Origin: Nymphaea colorata
Lineage: Eukaryota > Streptophyta > Magnoliopsida > Nymphaeales > Nymphaeaceae
Length of the DNA: 64,000 nucleotides
Reading direction: 5' to 3'
Assembly (NCBI RefSeq): GCF_008831285.2
Contig: NC_045148.1
Coordinates: forward strand, 17,271,002-17,335,001
Below are positions 22,383 through 33,810 of the stretch, piece by piece (the stretch's first letter is position 1; the number at the start of each line of letters is the position of its first letter). A program made the position numbers and the translations under genes. The notes under the pieces are model-generated. The model did no database searches. It was not told the DNA's origin and saw only the letters and a list, made by a program, of their open reading frames with translations.

Positions 22383-23345
22383 CCGGCCACTAGCCATGGC
22401 TTTCTTTCTTCTACCAGTTCTTTTTCTTCTTGTTTTTTCTCTCTTTCCTTGTGGCAACCCTTCCTACAAAAATGTCACCGATTTTGGCATAAGTGCAAGC
22501 TTCTCACCCCTTGGTGTCTCTCGTCTGAATGGTTTTCCGTTCTACCCTTCGACACCCATTGCCTGAAAAACTGCCATCCCAATGTTCTTTTCTTGGAGGT
22601 TTAGGGTTTGAATGGCCTGAAAATTTGTCTGTGGTCGTCCTTTGCCGCATCAAATGTATGTGCAAGAACAAGAAGATAATGACGAACAAAAACAAAAAAA
22701 TAAAGTTTGAAAGGTCAGTGAGGTTGGCAAATTTGACATCGGGGGTTCATGAACAAATTGTGACAGAGGGAGAAGACACAGATACTGCTTATGAAACTCA
22801 TGGCAGCCATTAGATGGCGAGTTTTTCTTTGTAATCTAGGTTTGAGGGGCACCTGTAGATGCTGCTAGCTGCCATATATGGGTTCTGTGGGCAATATCTG
22901 CATATTTTCCCTCACTCACAATGTGAGTAAACCTTGACATCAGTTTTTCCTATCTCTCTCTCTCTTCGTCTTCCTGTTCTTTCTCTTCATGTGCTTCTTG
23001 CAGAGGCATTTAATGCAGAAAAAGATGATCACCCACAAAGTTTTCAAGCCATTTAAACCCTAAATCCCAAAAAATATCTTTGGGATCAAGGTAGTTTTTC
23101 TGGCAATGGTTGTCAAAGGGCGGGCCAGAAAACCACAGACGAGAGAAGTTATGGGGTGATAAGGATGCTTTTTCTATCAAAATGAGCCACAGTTTTTTTA
23201 GGGAGAGTTAATGCATCAAAGGGCCCTCTGGTGCAACAAAGAAAGAGAGATAAAAGGAGAAGAAAAAGAAGTGGTAACAAAAGGAAAGCCGAGGCCAAGT
23301 GTAGGGGAGCTACACGGGAGTTATGCTTACCAAATTTTAGTTGGG
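22383..23345. mobile_element. Palindromic element F2, copy 1
   Basis: The left arm (22,383-22,800) and right arm (about 22,955-23,345) are inverted copies: 'tttgaatggcctgaaaattt' pairs with the 'ttttcaagccatttaaaccc' region, and 'ggctttctttcttctaccag' with the region ending 23,325. The second copy is at 30,785-31,640. An outward frame in the left arm (22,529-22,813, 'LRHPLPEKLPSQCSFLGGLGFEWPENL') is kept in the other copy; I do not recognise it. No transposase is seen. Confidence 0.7.
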
Positions 23346-23399
23346 TTTGATGAGCTTTGGATCTTTGATTCCATAAAAAGATGTGTTTTGAGAGATCAT

Positions 23400-23865
23400 T
23401 AGATCTCAATAGCATAGTTTTTAAATTTATGATACATGTTAAAAACTATGGATTTAATGTTGGGAAGGGAGGTCCAATCTTCAATCCATGAATATACAAT
23501 CCTATAATTTCATATCACCGTGGATCTGAAACAAACACAACCTAATGGTGTTCTCAATTATTATGCATTAATTTTATATATTAGTGGCCCATAAAGGCAT
23601 TTAAAATAGTATTCCTGCGGCTAAAAATTCTAGCTCCGGCCAAAGGCCAAATCAGCACGACTCTGGTTGAATCACATGGACACGACGGTACTGCTCCTTT
23701 GAAAAGGGATGAATGGACAAGAAAACTTACCAATAGCGCTAAGGTCAGCAACATTTCTCAATTATTGCAATCAATGAAAATAAAAAAAAAAAAAACGCAA
23801 TTTCAGCTATTGATTTTAGAATAGAAAATGAAAATAATTCAATCAAATTAGTGGTATGTGAAGTT
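23400..23865. other. Unassigned AT-rich spacer
   Basis: No gene. 23,640-23,850 is similar to 31,625-31,855 ('aaaggccaaat', 'catggacacgac', 'aataattcaatcaaatt'), so part of it belongs to a wider repeat that follows F2 in both places. 23,400-23,640 shows nothing recognisable. Confidence 0.5.
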
Positions 23866-23869
23866 CATG

Positions 23870-25330
23870 TCAAGTTTAGTCATTTTCACTAGTTACCTCC
23901 ATTATCTTTTTACTACTTGTGTTTCTCCTGTCCTGCTTTTCTTATTAATAGAGATCCTAAGATTAAACCACTTACATCTCAAAGGGCCAAATTGGCAGAG
24001 GTCAGGATTGATCGAAGTATTAGTTTCTCGACGCATTCGAAGGAGATTTTGTCAAACTTTTGCTTAATGAATCTGATATCTGTGCATTCGTATTAAAATT
24101 CTTAGTTCATTGAACTACTGATCTCTGCTCTGCGTGTTCAAATTAATAAGAACCTGCAATTAAACCCCGCACTCAGTTGTCTCTTACCTGAAAACTGCCT
24201 GATGTATGTTCAAGCGGCTGTAATTAAATAAAGCTCAGTTTGGAAGGATATATAATAGAAAAATTGAAATAATCCTGGCTACAACTATGATTAGATGGTT
24301 TTTCCTTAAAAAAAAAACAATGTTAAAACCATCGCAAATGGTGCTAAAAATTGTAGCCAATCAACTTTTCTCGAAGGAATACACCATTTGCAACGGTTTT
24401 TAACATTGCAAAATCTAAAAAAACTGAGTACAGAGGTTGGGTGACTTTAAATATATATATATATATATTGTAAATTTGGAACTACGTTTGACACTACACC
24501 AAGGTTTCACACGTATTCTCTAGTGTCTGTGCCTTCTAAGCATGCCATTAAGTAGTTGCAACTTTTATTAGTCAAAATATATGGTTTGCTTTTATTTGCT
24601 AATGATTTATATGCGTGAGAGAGAGAGAGAGGATGATGGAGAGCTGAAAAAGTAAAGTTGGGAAAAAGGACACTTTAATTAAAGTTTTAAATGCGGAACT
24701 AATCGAGGTTTGTGTTCACCTAAAGAGATGAGTAAATCGCCCTCACATTTGTGAGTCACATTTAATGTTGACTGGTTTCTTCAGGAGTGGTAGGATAAAA
24801 GAACAAAACTGAGCCCAAATGGTTGAACTTTCTTTTTCTTTTCTTTTTTCGGTTAAGGGTTTTGATAAGTGACCCATTTGACTTGCTTTGACTTGCTGCT
24901 TCAAGTGACAACCACTCGTCACTAAAGCACGGAGAGGGCCAGAGACACCAAAAGTAGGCCTTGTACCCTTTGTATCCTAAAATAATATGAAGTTGAGTGG
25001 GGACTTTGACTTTTTTTTAGGCAGGTGGGAAACCTATCAAAAAATGGTTGTCCCCATACTCTTTTTCTCTTTAAAATGGTTGTTAAAATGTGTTTTTAAG
25101 TACTTTCCACCCTGAAGAGAGTTTCTTACTTTGAGTGGAGTCATAAACGAGTTATTGATACATGTTATGGCAGTCAAAGATGTGAGGGAGAGAGAGAGAT
25201 GAAAGAAAGGGCCAAGTGGGTTGAAATTGGTTTTTGTCTCAAATCCTGCCCAAGAAATTCAGATGATCCACCTAATCTAAATCCATTCCATTCCAATGGC
25301 ACGAATTAGGTTTAAACTTTTTTGGAACTA
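23870..25330 (+). repeat. Segmental repeat S, copy 1
   Basis: About 1.4 kb matches 57,135-58,620 in the same orientation ('atcctaagattaaaccactt', 'gcattcgaaggagattttgt', 'tggaactacgtttgacacta'). A small inverted repeat sits at about 24,323-24,410 ('ccatcgcaaatggtg' against 'caccatttgcaacgg'). The last part merges with the L module. No gene seen. Confidence 0.7.
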
Positions 25331-26392
25331 GACAACAAGTTATTGGAGAAAAACAAACTAAAAGCTCAGAGAGACGTATCTATTGTTTTTCTAGTTTATA
25401 ATTTGTCCATTTATCCAGATCCAGATCAAGTCATGCTCTTCGGATTTATCAAATCCAGAGTGCCATATGCCGCCTACAACAAGGTACTTTGTCCACTCCA
25501 TCATACTATACGAAGCTAAAAGCTCTTTGAGATGAGTTTAGTTCCTTCTCTCTCGTTCCAATTTGCTCATGTGGTGCTACGAAGGCATAATCTGAAGGAC
25601 CAGCCACACAGCATCAATTTTGGCGGCAATATAGCCACCGCAGGTAACAATTGTTCAACTAATTTACATTCTCTTACTAGGATTATCGATCCGAGAGCCA
25701 TTCAACATATATGCTCTGGTGCACATGCACTTCATAAATTAAAAACGTGCAATGTGCCTATAACATTACAAATGGAATAACTCTCTTAGTACATCAGATG
25801 GGTAAAATATCTCTGTCTTCATTTGAAATAGATGACGTGTTATACATACCAGCGTTCAAGATCAATTTGCTCTTTGTTGGTGAACTTACTAAAAGTTCAA
25901 AGTGTTCTATAACTTTTTTTCTGATCATTGTGTTATCAAGTAACTGACATCAAATATGATGATTGGTCGGGGTGAAGTGAAAGGCGGATTGTATGTTCCT
26001 CAACAAGGCCCAACATGTGCTCATACCTATTTTACAACTTTGGCATAAGAGATTAAGTCATCTTTCATCTTCTCGTTTGGAATTAGTGAAAAAAAATGTA
26101 GTTCTAAGTCTTGATTTGAATTAATAATTATGTGTGTGATGTGCGCCATCCTGCAAAACATTGGTTTTACATAACTCTGTTTTCCCTCTAAGTGGAAAAT
26201 ATAAAGGGTCAGCCTTTTGCCAAACCACCAACCAACTAAAGATATGCAATGTAGGCTGAAGACATTTTTTACAAAACAGTTATTAAAAAATGAGGCTTCA
26301 CGTAATTTTTTTTGTTTATCTACAGGATCTTTTTTATTCGACCAAGGAGATTAATGACATCTTAAGTTTCCAACTATGACATTTTTTCTGCC
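25331..26392 (+). pseudogene. Cop-N copy B: L module fused to protease and pre-integrase remnants
   Basis: The L module stops near 25,435 and is joined directly to mid-gag ('ggatttatcaaatccagagt'), so primer site and early gag are missing. The protease site near 25,690 reads IIDPRAIQHICS. The following 'MGKISLSSFEIDDVLYIPAFK' (25,798-25,870) is the usual copia protease tail. Pre-integrase is frameshifted ('LWHKRLSHLSSSRL', about 26,038). Ends at an X module. Confidence 0.75.
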
Positions 26393-26394
26393 AT

Positions 26395-26850
26395 AGAGAT
26401 TGGTGCGCTGACATTGCTGGCGCAACCTCATTTATAGTTGAAATCTTCTCTTATTAGGATTTATTTAGAATTTCAGCAAGTTGATTCATGGCTTATTGAA
26501 TTTGCAATTATAGAAATAAATTTCCAGAAGAAACACACATATCCAAAAACTAATGCTAATCAAATTTGTATTGAAAGCCAATTCTACAACCCCTAGAAGG
26601 AAAATATCAAACCAAAATAAGGCTTAAAAGGAAAAGTTCATCACTAAAAATCTCAAAATAAACAAGAAGCCGGAATGGTGGAGAGACTTTAGTATTCCTT
26701 CCCTTCTAATCCAGCACCAAGCAGCCCTGAGGAAATAAAATCTCTCATTTTCATGAGTTCAATGATTTTCCTTATGTAGGGATGAGGAATCTCATGACTG
26801 AGAGGTGGTGAGCTATTTATTGGATCATGGAAGTCTCAGGCAAGAGCACC
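26395..26850 (+). repeat. X module, copy 2
   Basis: Same block as at 10,300, directly after the Cop-N B remnants and directly before an F1 palindrome. No coding domain. Confidence 0.7.
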
Positions 26851-28085
26851 AACAAAATGTAAGCAGGAGCACGTGGGAATCGAACCACTTGAAGCTAGTA
26901 GTTTGATTCTGCAGCTCTTGAGGCGTCCCTGGCCTCCTCTGGTTCACCAGCGGCCATAGCTGTTTCCAATCGCCAGAATGCGACATATCCACCTCCCCTC
27001 TCTTCACAAGAAAACGAACAAATCAACCCAAAACACCCAAAATTTATATCTTTCCTAATGCCGACGAACCTGAGTGAGCAAGGGGCAACGATCTTCCCCG
27101 ACGCACCCTACATAGATATAGAGAGAGAGAAGAAAGAGAGGGAAGGAGAGAGAGAAAGAAAGAGAGAAGAGAGGAAGAGGAAGGAAGAAGGGGAGTTCGT
27201 GACTGGAAAGATGGCAAAGAATGAATGTGGGAGAAAAAGAACGGAGAGCGCCTAGAAGAAAGAGAAAAGAAAAGAAAGATCAGTTTATTGTAACCAGGCA
27301 TATAAAGAGAAACCTAGGCTCGGCACTGATCAACCTTAAACACGATCTAATATATTTATAATTGCAAAAACCCTAAAAAAAAAATAAACACCATAAAAAA
27401 AATATGGGGTGAGCCCTGTCACCATCCCTATGCTCTTTTCAATATTCACTAATTATCTTTATAATACTTATTTTGAAATTTTTCTACCTCAGTCTTAAAA
27501 GCAAACAAAAAATTGTTGACGAACGTGTCCCCCACCCTCCCACTAGCTGGTCAGGACCCATTTGTCATTTTCGGCAAAGAAAGTATGTGTCCCACCAGGA
27601 TGTGTTCCATCTCTTTGTATGCCTGGTTACTAGAAGCTGATCATTTTTTTTCTTTCTCTTTCTTCTCGGGGCTCTCTGTTCTTTTTCTCCCAATTCATTC
27701 TTTGCCATCTTTCCGATCACAAACTCCCCTTCTTCCTTCCTTTTCCTCTCTTCTCTCGCATGTTCTCTCTCACCTTCCCTCTCTTTCTTTTGGTCTCTCT
27801 CTCTCTATCTATGTAGGGGGGCGTCGGTGGAGATCGTCGCCCCTTGCTCACTCAGGTTCGTCGGCATTAGGAAAGATATAAATTTTGGGTGTTTTGGGTT
27901 GATTTGTTTGTTTTCTTGTGAAGAGAGGGGAGGTGAATATGTCGCATTCTGGCGACTAGAAACAGGAATGGCTGCCGGTGAACCAGAGGAGGCTGGGGAC
28001 GTCTCAAGAGCTGCAGTGTCAAACTACTAGCTTCAAGTAGCTCATTTCCAACATGCTCCTGCTTCCATTTTGTTGGAGTGTTTGC
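26851..28085. mobile_element. Palindromic element F1, copy 1 (right arm shortened)
   Basis: The left arm begins 'aagagcaccaacaaaatgta' and runs to about 27,600. The right arm 27,620-28,085 is its reverse complement but lacks the inner part: the sequence jumps from the centre ('gtcccaccaggatgtg') to the middle of the arm ('tatgcctggtta'). The outer right end is 'ccattttgttggagtgtttg'. Each arm holds, reading outward, a CT-rich promoter-like tract, 'tcgccccttgctcactcag' and a frame starting MSHSGDWKQ. The left-arm copy of that frame is at 26,825-27,007 minus. Confidence 0.75.
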
Positions 28086-28555
28086 CACTGCTGCCACCAC
28101 CTTTTGCAAGCTCCTTCCCTCTTCCTTTTATCTCCCCTTTCTCCTCCTCCTCTTCTTCTTAATCATATATGATCTCTCAGAGACCCAGTGATCAAAGGTC
28201 ATGAATTTGAGAAAGGAGTGCCATGCCATCAGATAATCATTCATTGCTTTCTGCATCTCCATGCCTCTCCAGTGCATCTGGTCCGAGAGATTTAAGTTGG
28301 TGCATGGGAAGAGATGAACGTGGGCGTTTTCGTGCCTATAAAATGCATACATTGAGAGTTTGATATGCTTCTGTGGTATACTACAAAATTTTGGACCATG
28401 AGGTCGTTTCATAACAAGAACACAACTTGTTTCTAGAGATGGCACAAATTTGACTAAATTAACTTCATTCTCTATGAAATTATGTTTTTCTTTAATTTTA
28501 CCGATTGCAAAAAATACAGCCAACAAGTAAGTTTGTCAATCAAATCATGAACCCT
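28086..28555 (+). repeat. Y module, copy 2
   Basis: Matches 21,811-22,310 with small gaps. The minus strand is open for 132 codons (28,128-28,526), but the frame is not kept in copy 1, so it is not called a gene. It ends at 'catgaaccctttg', where a captured coding fragment begins. Confidence 0.65.
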
Positions 28556-28860
28556 TTGAACTTTCTTCCTGTTTGTTTTAAAATTGGATGGATTTCCTTT
28601 TGGATCAAACAAATCAGATACGGTAGCACTCGCTTCTGTCCCGAGTCTGATATCCATGTAATCCTGTGGGGGTTCCCATAAAAGTATCTTGGACGATAAA
28701 GGGCAACCATGGAAAAGCAAACCCAGCGGCTTGCACTGAGACGGTCGAGTTAGATGCCAATTCAAAGTTTCATCTGAACAAGAGATGCGTTGAAAAGAGA
28801 AAGAGAAGCCAGTAAAAAGAAAAGTGGATGAATAAGTAATGCTATTCTCCATCACCATCC
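28556..28860 (-). pseudogene. Captured coding fragment of unknown gene (CSDETLNWHL block)
   Basis: The minus-strand frame from a Met near 28,858 reads MENSITYSSTFLFTG..., then CSDETLNWHL, KPLGLLFHGCPLSSK and SDLFDPKGNPSN, and runs on into the Y module. The central block recurs at 29,985-30,200 (plus) and 55,690-55,820 (minus) with most residues kept, in different surroundings. That is how a captured host exon looks inside mobile DNA. I do not recognise the parent gene. Confidence 0.5.
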
Positions 28861-28993
28861 AAATCTCGAAGTAGCAATGAATATGGCAATGCAGGATGCA
28901 TGCACATTTTGTGACTCACCTATACTTTTGCAGAAAAGGAAAATACTTTTTAATCAAAGACACCAAGTCTAGAGATAAAAGACTCTTTTTTAT

Positions 28994-29402
28994 TTGATAG
29001 AAGAAAACAAAGGTTGACGTGGTTCGGAGAAATTATCTCCTACGTCCACGGTCGCACAGATCCCTTGTATCTTATTCAAGGAACGAAGCACACATACACA
29101 TCAATGGAGGCCATACACCCTCTACCTCCAACTAAGGCTAGAGGGGGGTTTATATAGAAAACAGGAAAGATTCTCCTTGATCTTTTGGAAAGATTCTTAC
29201 GCCATAATCAAATGATGGCGATATCTTGGAAGGATTTGCATACTAGGAATCATCTGATTTTGTTTGATTTGGACTCCACCTCCTTCATGATGATCTGCCC
29301 CTTCCCAAGGCAGATATGTTGCTTGATTTGGACTCTACCTCCTTCATGATGATCTGCCCCTTCCCGAGGCAGATCTCCTAGATCAAGTTCCATACTCCAA
29401 CA
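28994..29402 (-). repeat. Solo LTR (minus orientation)
   Basis: On the minus strand it starts TGTTGGAGTATGGAAC and ends ...TCTATCA. It contains the 'gacgtggttcgg' and 'cctacgtccacgg' motifs common in plant copia LTRs. Flanks match 55,980-56,030, which lacks the LTR: 'tttgatag' before and 'cagttatgggtcacaatt' after. About 9 bp of the empty site are missing and there is no clear target duplication. No internal domain borders it. Confidence 0.6.
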
Positions 29403-29507
29403 CAGTTATGGGTCACAATTCGGTGCTGATTGGACACGTCAGCACCTCTCGTTGGCTTTGCGTTGTTCACTCCTATAAATGTCGACTTTCCTCCTCCCCA
29501 TCCCGTA

Positions 29508-29663
29508 CATATAGACTCAGATAAAAGGGATAAATTAGATCCTAAGTCCAAGAAATGTTATTTCATTGGTTATGGAAATGATGAGTTTGGGTATCGTTTT
29601 TGGGACGATAAAGCGAAGAAAATTATTAGACATAATGATGTAGTGTTCAATGAGATGGCGTGA
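29508..29663 (+). pseudogene. Ty1/copia integrase C-terminal fragment
   Basis: Reads 'KLDPKSKKCYFIGYGNDEFG', then 'YRFWDDKAKKIIRHNDVVFNE', the conserved block between integrase and RT in plant copia polyproteins. Nothing else of the element is present. The wider frame is 29,430-29,663. Confidence 0.8.
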
Positions 29664-29696
29664 ACGATGCAAAGCCATCGGGAGTTGCTGACGTGT

Positions 29697-30775
29697 GGTG
29701 AGTACATGATGTGCATGCTTCATTTCAATGAGAGGGAGAAAAGAGAATGAGCAAGAGAAAGTTCTTCTAACAAAACACACCTGCATGCATGCGCACGAGT
29801 GCTTCACCCACACTTACACACACAAAGTTTGCCAAATTCGGAGCTTCACTTGGATTTCCATTTATGTAGATGTTTGGTGAAAGGAAGATATTCAGAACTT
29901 AAATTTGGAACTAAGTAAAGCGTGAAGTTTCTTTTTCTTCTTCATTTTATTATCTCTTGCCGCTGCATGGATTAGGGTCTAAGGTGGAGTTTTCTTGTTC
30001 AGATGAAACTTTGAATTGGCATCTAACTCCACGGTCTCAGTGCAAGCCGCTGGGTTTGCTTTTCCATGGTTGCTCTTTATCGTCTAAGATACTTTTATGG
30101 GAACCCCCACCGGTACATGGATATCAGACTCGGGTAAGAAGCGAGTGCTACCATATCTGATTTGTTCGATCCAAAAGGAAATTTATCCAATTTTAACACA
30201 AACAGGAAATTTCAAACCGATTCCAGATTCAAGTTTTAATAATATTTGATTTTTGTATCTTTGTTTTTCAAGCAACAGCAAAATAGGATCCAGGATCTGG
30301 ATTAAATCCAAGTTATTTTTGTTATACCGGCTAGCCTTTCAAGGATGTCCCTTTTGAGTTCTTTTTTAACACGGCAGGGCCCTTGGGATGATGCGCTGAT
30401 TTTAACAAGAGTTAACGGTCGTTTCGAAAAGATCCAATTTCTTGGTCGTCTATAAGTTTGTCCTCTAGCTTCACCTCGAATAACTCCACCTTAGACCCTT
30501 ATCCATGCAGCGGCAAGAGATAACGTTATAAAATGAAGAAGAAAAAGAAACTTCACGCTTTACTTAGCTCCAAATTTAAGTTCTAGATATGTTCCTTTCA
30601 CCAGACATCTACATAAATGGAAATCCAAGTGAAGCTCTGAATTTGGCAAACTTTGGGTGTGTAAGTGTGTGTGAAGCGCTTGTGCGCATGCATGCAGGTG
30701 TGTTTTGTTAGAAAAACTTTCTCTTGCTCATTCTCTTTTCTCCCTCTCACTGACTTCAACATGCACGTCATGTAC
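29697..30775. mobile_element. Palindromic element F3, copy 1
   Basis: The left arm 29,697-29,992 is the reverse complement of 30,478-30,775. The outer ends 'gtgagtacatgatgtgcatg' and 'catgcacgtcatgtac' pair, and the arms share 'ctgcatgcatgc' and 'tttgccaaattcgg'. The 485-bp centre carries a plus-strand copy of the CSDETLNWHL fragment (29,985-30,200) and about 280 bp unassigned. A longer relative is at 54,935-56,985. Confidence 0.75.
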
Positions 30776-30784
30776 AGTTGCTAG

Positions 30785-31640
30785 GCTGCCCATTAGCCGT
30801 GGCTTTCCTTTTGCTGTCAGTTCTTTTCTTTCTCGTTTTTCTTCTCCATCTTTGTTGCATCGGACTTCGGAGGAATGACGCACTAACCCTTCCTACAAAA
30901 ACGTCACCGGTTTTAGCATAAGAGCAAGCTTCTCGCCCATGGGCGTCTCTCGCCTGAATGGTTTTCAGGCCTGCCCTTCGACACCCATTGCCTGAAAAAT
31001 TGCCATCACAATGCTCTTTGCTTGGGGGTCTAGGATTTAAATGGCCTGAAAATTTTGTGAGTGATCGTCCTTTTCTGCAAGAAATGTACGTGCAAGAACA
31101 AGAAGATAAAGAAGAACAAAACCAAGAGGATATAGTTTGAGAGATTAACGAGGTTGGCAAACTTTGACATCGGGTTTCATGAACATATCGCTAAAGAGGA
31201 AGAGGACACATATACTCCTTATGAAACCCATGGCAGCAGTATCTGCATCTTTTCCCTCACTATCCATGTGTCCATGAACCTTGAAGTCAGTTTTGCCAAT
31301 CTCTCTCTCCTCCTTTTTATTTGTATGATTGCACAGACATTTAATGCAGAGAAGACGATCACCCACAAAATTTTCAGACCATTTAAACCTTAAACCCCCA
31401 AAGAAAGTATTATTGGGATCAGGGTAGTTTTTCAGGTGAGGTGTGTGGAAGGGCGGGCCGAAAAACCACAAACGAGAGAAGCACAAGGGTGATAAGCTTG
31501 CTTTTCTGTCAAAGTGGGCAACATTTTTCTAGGGAGTGTTTAAGCATCAAAGGCCTCTTTGGTGCAACAAAGAACGAGAGATCAAAGGAGAAGGAAAAGA
31601 ACTGGTAGTAAAAGAAAGCCATCGCCAAAGGCCAAATTGA
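30785..31640. mobile_element. Palindromic element F2, copy 2
   Basis: Left arm 30,785-31,225 and right arm about 31,240-31,640 are inverted copies around a centre near 31,232: 'tttaaatggcctgaaaattt' pairs with 'aaattttcagaccatttaaa', and 'gtgagtgatcgtcc' with 'cgatcacccac'. It follows F3 directly. Frames 30,958-31,140 (plus) and 31,145-31,486 (minus) are the same sequence read outward in each arm. Confidence 0.75.
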
Positions 31641-31854
31641 CACCATTTTGGTCGAACAAGTAGTCAACTGCACATGGACACGACATTACTCCTTTGAAAG
31701 GGTTGAAACTATGAATGGAAGGAAATGGATGAATGGCCAGGAAAACTTACATTTCTCAGTTATTTGCAATCTGTGAAAAAAAAGCATAATTTCGACTAAA
31801 TTCTGATTTTGGAATAGAGAATGAAGATAATTCAATCAAATTTGTGGCATATGT

Positions 31855-33360
31855 ATGAGAGTGCATAATGAATGTAGTAAGATTTACTCGCTATTTCTGG
31901 ATAGCCTCACTTTGTTTTTATGCATTTTCCATAAAGAATAAATTGCACATGATATCAGAGCTATGAGTTCAATGGCATAACATGGACGTAAGGAGATCAA
32001 CAATGGATGTATACATCCCAAGTGTTGTCTGGCCCTTTTTATATTCATCACTCTGATAATTTTGGAAATGCTTTGGTACCTCAAAATTTTAATGGAGAAA
32101 ATTATGGGATGTGGAGAGACAAAAAGTAAGACCAGTTTTATAGATGATGCCAAATAAGGGTGACCCTAACCACCGTACGCAGATTAGATGTAACAATCTT
32201 GTACTGTCTTAAATCTTCAATTCAATCACTAAGGATATTTTAGCAAGCATCATATACTCAACTAATGCGAGAGAAATCTGGCAAGATATGAAAGAACACT
32301 TCTCACAAAGTCTTGCTCCTCGGATTTATCAAATCCCGATTGTCAAATGCCACCTTCAACATGGTACTATGTCCATTGCACCATGCTATACCAAGCTAAA
32401 AGCTCTTTTAGATTAGTTTAGTTCCTGCTCTCTCGTTCCAGTTTGCTCCTATGATGCCATGAAGGCATAATCTGAAATCCATTTTTATAAACGATGCCTA
32501 TCGTCAAGGCAGAGGGGGACATGATATGAAAAGCATCACACTAGCCTTATCGCCACCACAGGTAACAATTTTTCAACTAATTTACATTCTCTTATTAGGA
32601 TTATGCACATGCACTTCATAAATTAAAAACGTGCAATCTGCCTGTAACATTACAAATGGAATAACTCTCTTAGTACATCAGTCTTTATAAATTAAAAACG
32701 TGCAATCTGCCTGTAACATTACAAATGGAATAACTCTCTTAGTACATCAGATAGGTAAAATATCTATGTCTTCATTTGAAATAGATGATGTGTTATATAT
32801 ACCATCGTTCAAGATCAATTTTTTCTGTATTGGTGAACTTACTAAAAGTTCAAAGCATTCTATAACTTTTTTTTCTCATCATTATGTTATCGAGTGCCTG
32901 ACATCGAAGATGATGGTTGGTCGGGGTGAAGTGAAAGGTGGTTTGTATGTTCTTCAACAAGGCCTAACCTGTGCTCACACCTATTTTGCAACTTTAGCAT
33001 AAGAGATTAGATCTTCTCTCATCCGCTCTTTTGAGATAAGTGAACAAAAATTTAGGTATAAGTCATGATTCGAATAATAATTGTGTGTGTGATGTGTGCC
33101 ATCGTGCTCAACATCGGTTAAACATCGGTTTTACATAACTCTCTGCCTTTTCTGCTATGCAAAAATATAAGGGGTCAGCCTTTTGCCAAACAACCAACCA
33201 ACTAAAGATATGCAACGTAAGCTGATGACATTTTTCATGAGACAATTATTAAAAAATGAGGCTTCATGTCAATTTTTTTTTTATCTACAAGATCCTTTTT
33301 ATTCGACCAAGGAGATGAATGACATCTTAAGTTTCCAACGATGACATTTTTTCTGCCATA
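31855..33360 (+). pseudogene. Cop-N copy C: gag, protease and pre-integrase remnants
   Basis: Only the last ~95 bp of the L module remain (31,855-31,950), followed by a primer-like gatatcagagc (31,951) and 'ATGAGTTCAATGGC'. Gag is shortened ('NFNGENYGMWRDK') and broken. The protease site is lost. 32,700-33,002 reads 'QIGKISMSSFEIDDVLYIPSF' into pre-integrase 'VIECLTSKMMVGRGEVKGGL'. A 69-bp tandem duplication occupies 32,614-32,751. Confidence 0.78.
32614..32751. repeat. 69-bp tandem duplication inside Cop-N copy C
   Basis: Two units (32,614-32,682 and 32,683-32,751), each with 'aacgtgcaatctgcctgtaa', differ at only a few bases at their ends. No other Cop-N copy has it. The near identity points to a recent slip or unequal exchange. 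Confidence 0.85.
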
Positions 33361-33364
33361 GAGA

Positions 33365-33810
33365 TTGGTGTGCTGACATTGCTGGCGCAACCTCATTTAT
33401 AGTTAAAAATCTTCTCTTATTAGGATTTTATTTAGAATTTCACCAAGTTGATTCATGGCATCTTGAATTTCCAATTATAGAGGTTTGTGGTATCCAAAAA
33501 CTAGTGCTAATCAAATTTGTATTGAAAGCCAATTCTACAACCCCTAAAAGGAAAATATTAAAGCAAAATAAGGCTTAAAAGGAAAAGTTCATCACTAAAA
33601 ATCTCAAAATAAAAAAGAAGCCAGAATGGTGGAGAGACTTTAGTATTCCTTCCCATTCCTTCCCTTCTAATCCAGCACCAAACAGCCCTGAGGAAATAAA
33701 ATCTCTCATTTCATGAGTTCAATGATTTTCCTTATGTAGGGAGGAGGAATCTCATGACTGAGAGGTGGTGAGCTATTTATTGGCTCATGGAAGTCTCAGG
33801 CAAGCACACC
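33365..33810 (+). repeat. X module, copy 3
   Basis: Same block as 10,300 and 26,395, between Cop-N copy C and F1 copy 2. It has a short local duplication ('cccattccttcccttct'). Confidence 0.7.

Noticed and set aside
24323-24410. CACTA-type transposon end (AAACCGTTGCAAATGG-like repeats)
   Set aside because: No CACTA terminus or 3-bp duplication; kept only as a small inverted repeat inside segment S.
26870-26900. tRNA-like B box (reverse complement ggttcgattccc) in the F1 arms, suggesting a SINE or tRNA gene
   Set aside because: No A box, acceptor stem or pol III terminator fits. The bases are part of a reading frame (FKWFDSH) kept across arms, so the match is better explained as coding.
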